Shown here: piece after piece, positions 51,782 through 61,061 of the stretch
How positions within the stretch are numbered: the first letter of the stretch is position 1
Layout: the number at the start of each line of letters is the position of its first letter
Source: Bin5 sp965200615
GTDB taxonomy: Bacteria; Chloroflexota; Anaerolineae; Caldilineales; Caldilineaceae
Length of the DNA: 64,000 nt
Reading direction: 5' to 3'
Assembly: GCA_965200615.1 (NCBI GenBank)
Contig: OZ241377.1
Coordinates: 1,178,001-1,242,000, forward strand
The notes under the pieces: model-generated
What the model saw: only the letters and a program-made list of their open reading frames with translations
Databases searched by the model: none
What the model was told of the DNA's origin: nothing
Position numbers and translations under genes: made by a program

Positions 51782-53245
51782 TCAGGATTCATTCACAGCG
51801 TAGATGCGCGCGTCGCGCAGGTAAAAGCGCAGGCAGACGTCACACCCGGCAAGGCCCGTCGTGTCCTTCTCACCCCACCGCAGCGGCAGGGCGGCGCCGT
51901 CTACGTCGCTGAGGATACATTTTTCGCGCTCGTAGCCCTCGATGGCGCTGCCGTCCGGTTGCCGTACCTCCACCATCACGTAAGCCTGATCGGGTAGCAG
52001 CGTGCCTGTGCCGCTCTGCAGGTTGACCGTCAGGGGGCGTTGCGGGACCTTGAACAGGCGCGACGAAAACTCGGCGTTGGATTGCGATCCCACCCATGTT
52101 ATGCGGTCGACCGGCGTGCTGTAGCGCCGCATCGTGTTGTACTCGAGGAAGCACAGGCGGCCATCAACGACGAAGGGTGTGCAGGTAGTAAATACCCCCA
52201 CATGCATCTCGCGCGCTGGGCGCTGCCAGCGCCGCCCATCGTGACTCACCCACCATTCATAGGAGATATGCGGCCCGTGTTCGCCAATCATGAGCGGGCT
52301 GCGGGCATAGTTGCGCATCAGGCCGACAAAGCGATCACGGTAGGGGAACACGGTAAACATGTAGAGTTCGAGATCCGGGGGGTCATCCGCATCCGGTTCA
52401 ATGAAGTTCTCCAGGCGCGACCAGTGGGCGCCGTCGTCACTGCTGCGGATAGCCAGCACGCGGCGCTGGCTCGGCCCGATGTTGTCCGGCAGCGCCGCCG
52501 GGAATGGTCGCTTTACGGCCTGGTAACAAAGATATTTCTGGCTGCGAGGGTCGTAGATGGCCGAAAAGGCGTCGTTGCCGTCGCGGAAGGCCGGGTTATG
52601 CTCCCATTCCTGCCAGTGCAGGCCATCCGGTGAAAAGGCCGCGCCCGCGTTGTGGACCGGATGATGCCCCGGCAACGGCCCTTCCGGGTGCACGGGGCCC
52701 CAGCCGGTGTGGATCATGGCGTAGCGGCGATTGGGATCGGTCGCGTCGTCGTTCCGCATCACCGAAAAGATGCCGCCATTGTCGATCAACACGTTGGGCG
52801 ACTTGGCGTCCGGGACGATGCCCAGGTCCGGCCGTTCGAAGTGGATGCCATCGCGGGTGCGGGCATAGCAGACCTGCCACTTCAGCCTGGAGGGGTCCCA
52901 GCCCGGGCGTGTTATGCTAAACGTTTTGTCGCTCTCGGAATGGCTGCGTGCACTGGCCTGTTCGGCGTTCAGGCTCTCGACGAGAAAGCGCTCGGGGCTG
53001 CGCCGCAGACTATACCAGATGTGGATATCGCCGTCGGGCTCCTGGAGGCTGGTGAGGGCCAGGTCCTGGGCGAATTCGTTCAGGTCCTCCTCCAGCCCTT
53101 GAGGAGGGCTGTCATCGCGAACGAGGCGACAGCCGCCCGTAAGCAGCCGGCCGCGCGATTCATGCGCGTCTTCCAGGGACATGAAGAGCAGAGTCAGGGC
53201 ATTTCTGCCCTTCGATTGGTCCAGAACTGGACTGGCGCCGTTCAT
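51782..53245 (-). CDS. Beta-propeller glycosidase-like protein (GH32/GH43 clan-like)
   Basis: A 487-residue protein with repeated sheet motifs of a five-bladed propeller glycosidase: WQVCYARTRDGIHFERPDLG, HNAGAAFSPDGLHWQEWEHN, AIRSSDDGAHWSRLENF and YEWWVSHDGRRWQRPAREM. Such proteins are common near sugar-use genes in Planctomycetota and Chloroflexota and are usually annotated as hypothetical or glycosyl hydrolase-like. No signal peptide is seen. I could not assign catalytic acids, so activity is uncertain. GAGG precedes the ATG. Confidence 0.6.
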   Translation of the reverse strand: MNGASPVLDQSKGRNALTLLFMSLEDAHESRGRLLTGGCRLVRDDSPPQGLEEDLNEFAQDLALTSLQEPDGDIHIWYSLRRSPERFLVESLNAEQASARSHSESDKTFSITRPGWDPSRLKWQVCYARTRDGIHFERPDLGIVPDAKSPNVLIDNGGIFSVMRNDDATDPNRRYAMIHTGWGPVHPEGPLPGHHPVHNAGAAFSPDGLHWQEWEHNPAFRDGNDAFSAIYDPRSQKYLCYQAVKRPFPAALPDNIGPSQRRVLAIRSSDDGAHWSRLENFIEPDADDPPDLELYMFTVFPYRDRFVGLMRNYARSPLMIGEHGPHISYEWWVSHDGRRWQRPAREMHVGVFTTCTPFVVDGRLCFLEYNTMRRYSTPVDRITWVGSQSNAEFSSRLFKVPQRPLTVNLQSGTGTLLPDQAYVMVEVRQPDGSAIEGYEREKCILSDVDGAALPLRWGEKDTTGLAGCDVCLRFYLRDARIYAVNES

Positions 53246-53361
53246 ACGCCTTGCCTCCCCTCTGGCCCGTTCCCCATCATCGTCAGGGAGAGGCGGCTGC
53301 GGGTGAAGGCGCGGATTTCCTACCCCGCTGCCACGAGCCTCGTCAACTTTCCGGCCTCACA

Positions 53362-54393
53362 TCACTCCAAAGCGGCCACCATCTCATCGGTGTAGCCGAA
53401 GATGGCCGGGGAACCGCCGGTGTGAACGAACACGACCGGCTCCTGCGACGGCAGGGCACCCCCACGGACGTGCGCCACCAGGCCAGCCAGCGCCTTGCTG
53501 GTGTAGACCGGGTCGGTGAGGATTCCCTCCTTCTGGGCGAGCAGACGCAGGGCGGCCAGCCCCTCCGGCGTGGGGAGGCCGTAGCGCTCGCCGACGAAGG
53601 AGTCGTCGTTGTCGAAGTCGGCCGCGGTCAGGGTCACGTCCAGGTCCAGCCGCTCGGCGGCCTGGTTCGCGATCTCTGCCATGCGCTCTTCATTGTCCCC
53701 TTTGAAAGACGGGTTGATCCCCTTCACCTGCATCGGGTTGCCCACCGCCTTCAATCCGAGAACGAGCCCGGCCTGCGTTGTGTCGGCCGCGCTGACGTAC
53801 ATGCGCTGCGGGTCGATCTCCTGCTCGCGGCACTGGCGCACCACTTCGAGGGCGGACTGGGCGTAGGCGATGACATCCAGGTCAATGGTATCGGCCTGGC
53901 GCGGTACGTAGACGTTGTGGCCGGCTGCCCGCAGTTCCTCAGCCTTGGCCGCGATCGCCTCCTGCTGGCGGTCGTGGTCGTTGTCTGAGAGCACCGTCAC
54001 ATGCGCGCCCAGCAGCCGCTGGATCAGGTTGTTGCCGGTGATCGCGGTCTTGTCGATCTCCCGTTCGGACCGCAGAATCAGATACAACGTGATACCCAGC
54101 TTGGCGCAGGCCCCGGCCAGCTGGCGGCAGTAGTTGGACTGCACGGCCGCGCCAAAGACGACTGTATCGGCGCCGCGCTCCACCGCGACCGCCAGGCTAT
54201 ACTCGAGCATGCGGGTCTTGTTGCCGCCGAAAGCAAGCCCGGTCAGGTCGTCCCGCTTGATCCAGACCTGCGGCCCGCCCAGAGCCGCGCTGAAACGGGG
54301 CAGATGCTCCAGCGGCGTATTCACCTCGCCCAGGTGAACTCGGTTCAGATTGGCTATCGCCATCTCCAGTTTGCTTTCCAGTGAGGATCCCAT
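53362..54393 (-). CDS. D-cysteine desulfhydrase/ACC deaminase family PLP enzyme
   Basis: The ATG at 54393 has AAAGGAGG seven bases upstream, giving 343 residues. The fold-type II PLP lysine lies in GLAFGGNKTRMLEYSL, preceded by VWIKRDDL; other family marks are VFGAAVQSNYCRQLAGACAK and, near the end, VVFVHTGGSPAIFGY. Family members break down D-cysteine (to pyruvate, H2S and ammonia), 1-aminocyclopropane-carboxylate or L-cysteate. Which amino acid is used here cannot be told. An ABC exporter gene lies 88 bases upstream on the same strand. Confidence 0.88.
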   Translation of the reverse strand: MGSSLESKLEMAIANLNRVHLGEVNTPLEHLPRFSAALGGPQVWIKRDDLTGLAFGGNKTRMLEYSLAVAVERGADTVVFGAAVQSNYCRQLAGACAKLGITLYLILRSEREIDKTAITGNNLIQRLLGAHVTVLSDNDHDRQQEAIAAKAEELRAAGHNVYVPRQADTIDLDVIAYAQSALEVVRQCREQEIDPQRMYVSAADTTQAGLVLGLKAVGNPMQVKGINPSFKGDNEERMAEIANQAAERLDLDVTLTAADFDNDDSFVGERYGLPTPEGLAALRLLAQKEGILTDPVYTSKALAGLVAHVRGGALPSQEPVVFVHTGGSPAIFGYTDEMVAALE

Positions 54394-54481
54394 GACCACG
54401 CCTCCTTTTGAACCTTCCGAGTAGTGTTTTTTCAACTTACTGTAGGCGTCCGGGCGCCTACCGGGAATGAAGCGCCGCCCA

Positions 54482-56308
54482 CTAATCGCCGACCGGCTGC
54501 AGTTCCGGCTGCCCGCTCAATTGCCAGGAGCGGGCCACGCTCTGTGTCTCAACCATCTGGGCGTAGCGTCCGTTGCGCGCCATCAGTTTGTCGTGGGCGC
54601 CGGATTCGATGATGCGCCCACTGTCGAGCACGACGATCTTGTCGGCATGGCGGATGGTCGAGAGGCGGTGGGCGATCACCAGCGTGGTGCGGTTGCGGGT
54701 GAGGCGGTTCAGCGCCTGCTGGATCAGCCACTCGGTCTCGGTGTCCACCGAAGAGGTGGCCTCGTCCAGGATCAGGATCGGCGCGTTTTTCAGCAAGGCG
54801 CGTGCGATCGAGATGCGCTGTTTCTGCCCGCCGGACAGGAGCACGCCGCGCTCGCCGATGATCGTGTTGTAGCCGTCGGGCAGGTCGACGACGAACTCGT
54901 GCGCGTTGGACGCCTGCGCCGCCTGCACGATCTCATCGACCGTTGCGTCGGGGCGGCCAAAGGCAATGTTCTGGCGCACAGTGCCGTGGAAAAGGAAGAC
55001 ATCCTGCATGACCGAGGCCACATTGGCGCGCAGGAACTCCAGGTCGAGGCTGCGCAGGTCGTGCCCGCCGATGCAGACCTGTCCGTCCTGGGGATCGTAG
55101 AAGCGGGGGATGAGGCGGCTGACGGTTGTCTTGCCGGCGCCGGTCGCGCCCACCAGCGCAACCATCTCGCCGGCGCCGATCTCGAAATCGATCCCGTTCA
55201 GCACCGCCTCTTCCGACTGATAGCCGAAGGAGACATTATGGAAGGCAACGTCCCAGCGCTCGATGTGGGGGGTTATCGCGTCCGGCGGGCTGCTGATCTC
55301 CGGTTGCACGGCCAGCAGTTCGAAGATGCGTTCCTGGCTGGCGCCGGCGCGGTGCAGCGTGTCGTTGATGTCGGCCAGTTTGAGGAAGGGCAGGTAGATA
55401 TAGGCCAGGTAGGCGATGAAGACGAAAAGATCGGCGACATTCAGCGTGCCGGCGAGAGCGAGGCTGCCGCCCATCCAGACGGCGACGATGACGCCCACGC
55501 CGCCGGAGAACTCGACTACGGCCGAGGGCAAGAGGGAGACTTTGTTTGCCGCGCAGATTTTGTCGCGGTAGTCGGCCGCCGAACTTGCCACATGTGCCGC
55601 CTGCGCCTTCTCCTTGCCAAAGGACTTGATTTCGGTGATGCCGGAGAAGCTGTCCTGCACCTGGGCCACCAGATCGGAGATGCCGGCCCGCACCTGACGC
55701 CACATCCGGCGGACCTCCCTGGTGTAGCGGTAGATGACATAGCCGCCGATCGGCAACGGCAGCACCACCAGCACCGCCAGCAACGGGTGGATCCAGAACA
55801 GAACACACCACATGGTGATGGGGATAACGGTCGCCAGGATCAGTTCGGGCACGCCGTGGGCGATGAAGTCCTCCAGCGTTTCGATGTCGTTGACGGAGCG
55901 TACGATCAGGGCGCCGGTGCGTTGGCGGTTGTAGAAGCTGTGGGAGAGCTGTTGCAGGTGGCGGTAGACGCGCGCCATCAGGTCGGTGGTGACGCCGTAG
56001 GACGCGACGTGGGAGAAGCGGCCGTAGAAGTAACGGCCGGCGCCGCGCAGCAGGTAGACAAGCCCCAACACGGCGGTCATCGCCAGCAGGCCGGAGGTGG
56101 AGCCGCCGCCGTCGGTGATCCACAGGATGAGGCGGCGCACCAGCAGGGGCGGGACAAGGGTCGTCGCCGAGAAGAGCAGCCCGCTGAGAATCGAGAGAGC
56201 CATCAGCTTGCGGTGATCGCCCAGGATATGCCAGAGGCCGGTCAGGAAGGAAGGAGTGAATGGAAGAGTCGAACTCTTTTTTGCTGGTGGCGGGAGGTTC
56301 TTCGTCAT
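54482..56308 (-). CDS. ABC exporter, fused membrane and ATPase domains
   Basis: A 608-residue half-transporter from the ATG at 56308 (the frame runs to 56347). Residues about 25-310 form six membrane segments; the ATPase has Walker A VGATGAGKTTVSR, the signature LLSGGQKQRISIARALL and Walker B ILILDEATSSVD, with the switch histidine in VIAHRLSTIRHAD. It should work as a homo- or heterodimer exporting lipids, peptides or drugs (MsbA/multidrug group). It ends the gene string behind the restriction-modification pair with only 16 bases between, so these may be cotranscribed. Confidence 0.93.
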   Translation of the reverse strand: MTKNLPPPAKKSSTLPFTPSFLTGLWHILGDHRKLMALSILSGLLFSATTLVPPLLVRRLILWITDGGGSTSGLLAMTAVLGLVYLLRGAGRYFYGRFSHVASYGVTTDLMARVYRHLQQLSHSFYNRQRTGALIVRSVNDIETLEDFIAHGVPELILATVIPITMWCVLFWIHPLLAVLVVLPLPIGGYVIYRYTREVRRMWRQVRAGISDLVAQVQDSFSGITEIKSFGKEKAQAAHVASSAADYRDKICAANKVSLLPSAVVEFSGGVGVIVAVWMGGSLALAGTLNVADLFVFIAYLAYIYLPFLKLADINDTLHRAGASQERIFELLAVQPEISSPPDAITPHIERWDVAFHNVSFGYQSEEAVLNGIDFEIGAGEMVALVGATGAGKTTVSRLIPRFYDPQDGQVCIGGHDLRSLDLEFLRANVASVMQDVFLFHGTVRQNIAFGRPDATVDEIVQAAQASNAHEFVVDLPDGYNTIIGERGVLLSGGQKQRISIARALLKNAPILILDEATSSVDTETEWLIQQALNRLTRNRTTLVIAHRLSTIRHADKIVVLDSGRIIESGAHDKLMARNGRYAQMVETQSVARSWQLSGQPELQPVGD

Positions 56309-56324
56309 CGTATTTAAGAGGGTC

Positions 56325-57065
56325 TTACACAAGATCCAGATTTCCACTATTGAACTCGATAAGCTTCACCCAATCTATCGAACCATCGGCATCACAATAC
56401 TTTTCGATAAACTCCGCCGCAAATCTATTCTCGACCCTTGATCTTTCCCTGTTGAATTTCTCATTGTGTTCCGTCGCACGAAAACCCACAGGTTCAATAA
56501 TGTCCGTATAGAGGCTCTTGTTTTCGCTAATCAAATACCAGAAATTCTGACCAACAACCTTCATGTATCCTCGCGGATAGCTTGTCCGGGTTTTGCCGTA
56601 GCAAATGCCAAGCACCGGCTGAACGTTTACCTCATGTTGCGACTGCTTGAGACGCCCTACAGCTGTCTTTAAGTCCTGCTCGAGTCTGTTGTGTTGTGAA
56701 CTATTGCCCCAGTTCGGCCCCGACTTGATTGAAACAATGTAATGGATTCCTCTGTTTTCGAACTCCATATCTACGCCGGGTGCGCTTGACTTGCGCCCGT
56801 TACAAGTCTCACCTGCAACAAATATGGCGAGGTTCTCCAAAAAATCTCCAAAGATCTTTTCCTCTGAAGAGGAGAGAAATGCACCGAGTAATCCATTTAT
56901 CAATTCGCCGGCAGTCTGAATGTCTTTAGCTTTGAAAAGGTAAGGGTTCTTTTTGAGGAGTTTGGAGAGTTGAAGATCTTCCAGAGAGCTGATCTTTCTC
57001 TGGTGGAAATCGACAATATGCGTATTGACGTAGCTGGTTACTCTATCAAGAGACAGTGCCTTCAT
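56325..57065 (-). CDS. PmeII-like type II restriction endonuclease
   Basis: A 246-residue protein starting MKALSLDRVTSYVNTHIVDF (ATG 57065, overlapping the methyltransferase gene by 20 bases). It resembles the PmeII family: KLLKKNPYLFKAKDI, LSSSEEKIFGDFLENLAIFV and a PD-(D/E)xK-type core with D99 in GVDMEF and IVSIKSGPNWGNSSQ holding K114. Lower GC content than the surroundings and an IS remnant next door suggest recent transfer. Its recognition sequence is unknown; the methyltransferase upstream should protect the same site. Confidence 0.8.
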   Translation of the reverse strand: MKALSLDRVTSYVNTHIVDFHQRKISSLEDLQLSKLLKKNPYLFKAKDIQTAGELINGLLGAFLSSSEEKIFGDFLENLAIFVAGETCNGRKSSAPGVDMEFENRGIHYIVSIKSGPNWGNSSQHNRLEQDLKTAVGRLKQSQHEVNVQPVLGICYGKTRTSYPRGYMKVVGQNFWYLISENKSLYTDIIEPVGFRATEHNEKFNRERSRVENRFAAEFIEKYCDADGSIDWVKLIEFNSGNLDLV

Positions 57066-57921
57066 CGTTCTTGCCTGTGTTGTAGTACTCGATCTCTTCC
57101 AACAATCGTGGAGGAACGTACAATAGTCTTTGTCGTGCCATCTCACAATACTCTTCGTTGATTTCAATTCCGATGTAGTTTCGATTCAATTGCCTTGCAG
57201 CGACAGCAGTCGTGCCCGATCCGATGAAGGGGTCAAGTACAGTATCCTGCTCTTGCGTGAAAAGCCGGATAAACCATGCAGGCAAGTCTTCTGGAAAGGC
57301 GGCACTATGGTTGCGATTCGAACATTCCGTCGCCATGTGAATTACGTTAGTTGGGTAGACTAAATCCCGACCCACCCAGTTCGACACATTCTTCCCGAAT
57401 CCACTCTCAACGCCAGACTCATCCCTCCTTCTATCAGTTTCGCTCAAATGGTGTAAACGCGTCTTTGCCCAATCTCCTACAGGTACCATGACCTCATCCT
57501 GAAACATTGCGAACCTTTTCTGTTTGTTAAACTGTAACAGCCTTTCCCAAGAATCACGGAAGCGGTTAGGCCACTTCCCCGGATAGGAGTTTTTCTTATG
57601 CCACATAAATTCCTCGGTCCATAGCCATCCCTGCTTTCGCATTCTCAAGATTAACTCCAGAACATAGGTATGGCGCTCTCCGTTTACAACCCTTTCTTTG
57701 ATATTTAACACGAAGGTTCCCGTCGGTTTCAATACGCGCAGAAGCTGTTCCGTTTTAGGAAGAAACCAGTCGACATAGTCATCCGGCTTGATGCCTCCAT
57801 ACGTATTCGTTCTCTGATCCGCGTATGGCGGCGACGTGAAAATTAAGTCCACCGAATCCCCAGGACATTTTTTGAGCACTTCTTCACAATCGCCGTGTAC
57901 GATCTGGTTCACGAAATCCAT
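57046..57921 (-). CDS. Type II DNA methyltransferase (beta class, SPPY)
   Basis: A 291-residue amino-methyltransferase of the N4-cytosine/N6-adenine group. Catalytic motif IV is TSPPYADQRTN at residues 29-39 and the AdoMet-binding motif I is DPFIGSGTTAVAA near residue 235, the order IV-I of the beta class. SPPY is more typical of N4-cytosine enzymes. It precedes and overlaps the PmeII-like endonuclease gene, forming a compact type II system. Confidence 0.88.
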   Translation of the reverse strand: MDFVNQIVHGDCEEVLKKCPGDSVDLIFTSPPYADQRTNTYGGIKPDDYVDWFLPKTEQLLRVLKPTGTFVLNIKERVVNGERHTYVLELILRMRKQGWLWTEEFMWHKKNSYPGKWPNRFRDSWERLLQFNKQKRFAMFQDEVMVPVGDWAKTRLHHLSETDRRRDESGVESGFGKNVSNWVGRDLVYPTNVIHMATECSNRNHSAAFPEDLPAWFIRLFTQEQDTVLDPFIGSGTTAVAARQLNRNYIGIEINEEYCEMARQRLLYVPPRLLEEIEYYNTGKNDEGTVS

Positions 57922-57953
57922 ACCGATTTTCCCCTCCGAGCCCAGACTTTTAC

Positions 57954-58187
57954 ATGTCAGGTAATTCTCTAGGCGCGCCTTGCCCCAAAAAGGGGAAAGG
58001 CCACAAGTATTTTAAGACACTTCGTCAAGAAGTAGGGGCCGCCAACTTAAGCCAGTTAGCCGAACAATTTCACATCAAGACCAAGCCTCCCCACTCATTC
58101 TGGGGTTTATGCACTTGGATTCAAGCAAAGTTGACTCCCTGCACCGTATGCATCCAAATCAATCGCGGCGTATGGGTATATGGCTAA
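57954..58187 (+). mobile_element. IS982-type transposase remnant (short)
   Basis: The second half of this frame (NLSQLAEQFHIKTKPPHSFWG, then LCTWIQAKL and CIQINR) aligns with the C-terminus of the remnant at 28261-28641 (QLEAQFSIETNRAHTFWG). Only about 45 residues are similar and the gene is broken. It borders the restriction-modification genes and may mark how they arrived. Confidence 0.65.
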
Positions 58188-58252
58188 CTATAGCTCAATA
58201 ATACCACTTCTCTAATTGGTATAAGACCCAACTATTGGAAACCCCGCCAGCA

Positions 58253-58708
58253 TCAGCCAATCTCGCGGCGCAGCAGGCCGCGTTCCTGGTAGACGGCGAC
58301 GGCCTCCTCGACAAAGGCGGCCGTGCTAGCGGCGTCGAACTCCTCGCGCAGGCGCTGCGCCAGCGCCTGGTACTCCTCGAAGCTGCAGCGTCCGGGCCGC
58401 AGCATCTCGTACATCTCCAGGAGCGTCTCGTTGGGGACGGCGGTCAACTCGGACGCCCGTTCCAGGTTCTGCGCCAGCTGCGGGTAGCCGGCGCCGCGGG
58501 CGATTTCGGCCTGGGCGCGCAGCGTCTCCGCGCTGATGCTGTAGTCCTCGGAGGAGATATCTTCGGTCAGCGTCTTCTGCAGCGAAAGGTCGTGCAAGGG
58601 CCGCCCGCTGGCCGCAGTGAGAGTGTCGTCGCGGTTGGCGTAGAGGGGATAGTCTGCGTTGGAGGAATGCGAGGGGTTTGCGCTTTGCCCGATTCTATCG
58701 TCTGTCAT
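58253..58708 (-). CDS. Diol/glycerol dehydratase small subunit
   Basis: A 151-residue protein like PduE/DhaB3: DYPLYANRDDTLTAASGRPL, DISSEDYSISAETLRAQAEI, NETLLEMYEMLRPGRCS. It associates with the fused large-medium subunit encoded 76 bases upstream to make adenosylcobalamin-dependent diol dehydratase, which turns 1,2-diols or glycerol into aldehydes. AAGGAAG precedes the ATG. The usual N-terminal extension is not microcompartment-like as far as can be seen. Confidence 0.88.
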   Translation of the reverse strand: MTDDRIGQSANPSHSSNADYPLYANRDDTLTAASGRPLHDLSLQKTLTEDISSEDYSISAETLRAQAEIARGAGYPQLAQNLERASELTAVPNETLLEMYEMLRPGRCSFEEYQALAQRLREEFDAASTAAFVEEAVAVYQERGLLRREIG

Positions 58709-58747
58709 TAGCCTGCTTCCTTGCGCTCAAGGTCGGTGAGAGAGCAG

Positions 58748-58780
58748 TTCTCTCTCCTCACTCCTCTTCACTCACTCCTC
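58748..58780. repeat. Pyrimidine-rich tract (copy 3 of 3)
   Basis: CTCTCTCCTCACTCCTCTTC-like sequence between the two dehydratase genes, similar to the tracts at 2368-2404 and 6793-6836. Here the purine side is on the coding strand. Confidence 0.45.
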
Positions 58781-58784
58781 GCCC

Positions 58785-61061
58785 CTACACATCCGGCTCC
58801 CAGCGGAAGTAAAGCTCCTGCGGCGCCTTTTCCTGTATGTCTTCGATCTCGCGGCGGTGCAGCAGGGTCGTCTTGACGATCAGGCGGAGGCGGGCGCCGT
58901 TGTCTACCTTGACGCCGACCGGCAGAGGGCTGAGCCCTTTGGCATAGCGGGCCGCGTTGCGCCCAATCGCCTGGTAGATCTCCAGCGTCAGGCTGGGCGA
59001 CTGCGGGAACAGCTCCAGATTGTTGAGCGGCGCCAGCCCGCGTTTCTGAATGACAGTCGTGCCGCGGCTCTGCAGGCCGACGGCGATGCCGGAGCCGCTC
59101 AGACGCGCGCCTGCGTGGCCGATGGCGGCACAGTCGGCGCTGTGATAGACCCGCACGACGCGGCCGTAAAATTCTTCCTCGGCAACACCGGTGAGCAGCG
59201 CCTCCAGCACCTCCTCATGGTCCAGCTCGCCGATCGTCTTCACCAGCGAGGTCCCATAGGCCGGCCCCACCGCGACGACGATCTCGTTGGCCGAGGCGCC
59301 CACCTTGGCCGTACTGATCTCGGCCAGATTGGGCAGCGGCTCCCCCACCTGCGCGTCGATAAAGTCGCGCGGCGACTTCTGCTGGGGAATGCGCTGGAGC
59401 GCGTCCCAGGTCTCGCCTTCGAGGCGATAGCCTGTGCCGGGCCCGGTGTAGTCGTTGTTGTCGTTGATGGCGCTGATCACGTTGAAACCGTCGGCAAAGA
59501 TCGCCGAGGGCTGCAGATAGTCCCCCGCCACCCGCTGACGTCCCATCTCGAGCAGATTGGCGGCAGCCTGTTCAAAGCCGCTGCGGTGCAGCGCGCGTAC
59601 GACGTCGGACAGATTGGCCGTGCCCTCCAGGAAGCGGTCGGCTGCGGCCAGGTCGGCCACCATGTCGCGCTCCGGCATATCCTCGCTGCTGTGGGCGAGC
59701 GCGGCCGCCTCCACCTCCTCGTCGCCGATAGGCGGGAAATCCAGTTCGGCGTAGATCGCCTGCAGCGCCTGCGCGGCCTGCCGGCGGGCTGCGACGGCTT
59801 CGTCCTCTTTTACCGGGCGGATGCCGCCGTTGACCTGCATATCGCGTTGGATGACGGTCCAGTCATCGAAATCCTCGGCATCGAAGTTGCCGCCGCCGAA
59901 CATGTTGTCCTGTTTGGGGATGGCGCTGTAGCCGGAGCAGATGAAGTCGGTGCCGGGGATCATCTGCAGCATCAGTTTGGCCGTCTTGCGCAGGGCCGAG
60001 TGGGAGGCGAGCGCGTCGTTGCCGGAGGCGCATTCTAGACCCAGCATCGACGCCAGCAGGTTTTCGGCCAGCACGCCGCGCACGCCGCCGGGCAGCGCTT
60101 CCGGCAGCGCGATGCAGGAGATGGAGCCGTTCTGCACGCCCTGGCTGCCTGCCCCCTTCGTTATGAGCAGGCAGCGGGCCTCCAGATAGAGCATCGAGCG
60201 CTGCTCGGCGTAGCCCATCAGCGCCTCGGAACCGGTGCCGGAGGTGAAGCGTATCTTGATGCCGCGGCTGGCGTAGGCGGAGGCCAGAAAGGCTTTCGAC
60301 CAGGGCGTGTCGTCGCCGTCGACAAAGGAACGCTCGCTGCCGTAGACGGAAAGCGTCTCCGCGTAGGAGGTCAGCCCTTTGATGCCCAGGCGCAGGCCGA
60401 AGGCCTCCTCGACCGCGCACTGAGTGAGCACCCCGCCGCGGCTGGTCTGCGAACCAACAAGGATAGCGAGGGCGTTGAGTGGCGCGGCGCGGGCGACGCG
60501 CACTGTCGTCTCGATCTCGGCAAAGCCGCGCAGCGCCGCCTCGGCCGCGTCCGCGGCCAGCAGGGCCGGGTTTTCGCGCCAGTTGGTGACGTGGGCCTGG
60601 TTGGCCGGGGTCCTGCGCACCCGCATCTTGCCGAGGCCCATCATCATCTCCAGCACGTTCATGTGACGCACGATCTCGCACAGTTTGGCCGGCGTGCAGC
60701 CGTCGGCCAGGCGGCGGATGGCGGGCTGCGGCACGTTGATATCGACCAGCATGCGCGCGATCTGATGCGAGGGTGTCGCCATCGCCTCTTCGGCGACCGC
60801 CAGGTCCAGGGCATGGTCGGCGATAAAGCGGTCGAGCGCGTCGAAATCGGCCCGCTCCTTGCTGTCCATCTCCACGACCTCCCCGTCGACGATGCGCAGC
60901 GACGGCTGCGGGTCATAGGGGCTGTCGGCGACGGTCAGCCCGGCTTCGGCCCACTCTTCGACGTAGGTCTCGCGGTTGATGTCGCGCCCGGCGAGGATGG
61001 AGAAACGGCGGGAGCCGGTATCCCCGTTGGCGCTGCGGGCCGCCGTCGCTGTTGTGGTCAT
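58785..61061 (-). CDS. Fused large-medium subunit of B12 diol/glycerol dehydratase
   Basis: A 758-residue protein. Residues about 1-540 match the PduC/DhaB1 large subunit (RHMNVLEMMMGLGKMRVRRT, RGIKIRFTSGTGSEALMGYA, DFICSGYSAIPKQDNMFGG). Residues about 550-758 match PduD/DhaB2 (EIVVAVGPAYGTSLVKTIGE, LSGSGIAVGLQSRGTTVIQK, NLELFPQSPSLTLEIYQAIG). Separate subunits would total about 780 residues, so this is a natural fusion as known in some actinobacteria. Its start overlaps the VOC gene by four bases (ATGA). No reactivating factor or cobalamin riboswitch is visible. Confidence 0.92.
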   Translation of the reverse strand: MTTTATAARSANGDTGSRRFSILAGRDINRETYVEEWAEAGLTVADSPYDPQPSLRIVDGEVVEMDSKERADFDALDRFIADHALDLAVAEEAMATPSHQIARMLVDINVPQPAIRRLADGCTPAKLCEIVRHMNVLEMMMGLGKMRVRRTPANQAHVTNWRENPALLAADAAEAALRGFAEIETTVRVARAAPLNALAILVGSQTSRGGVLTQCAVEEAFGLRLGIKGLTSYAETLSVYGSERSFVDGDDTPWSKAFLASAYASRGIKIRFTSGTGSEALMGYAEQRSMLYLEARCLLITKGAGSQGVQNGSISCIALPEALPGGVRGVLAENLLASMLGLECASGNDALASHSALRKTAKLMLQMIPGTDFICSGYSAIPKQDNMFGGGNFDAEDFDDWTVIQRDMQVNGGIRPVKEDEAVAARRQAAQALQAIYAELDFPPIGDEEVEAAALAHSSEDMPERDMVADLAAADRFLEGTANLSDVVRALHRSGFEQAAANLLEMGRQRVAGDYLQPSAIFADGFNVISAINDNNDYTGPGTGYRLEGETWDALQRIPQQKSPRDFIDAQVGEPLPNLAEISTAKVGASANEIVVAVGPAYGTSLVKTIGELDHEEVLEALLTGVAEEEFYGRVVRVYHSADCAAIGHAGARLSGSGIAVGLQSRGTTVIQKRGLAPLNNLELFPQSPSLTLEIYQAIGRNAARYAKGLSPLPVGVKVDNGARLRLIVKTTLLHRREIEDIQEKAPQELYFRWEPDV

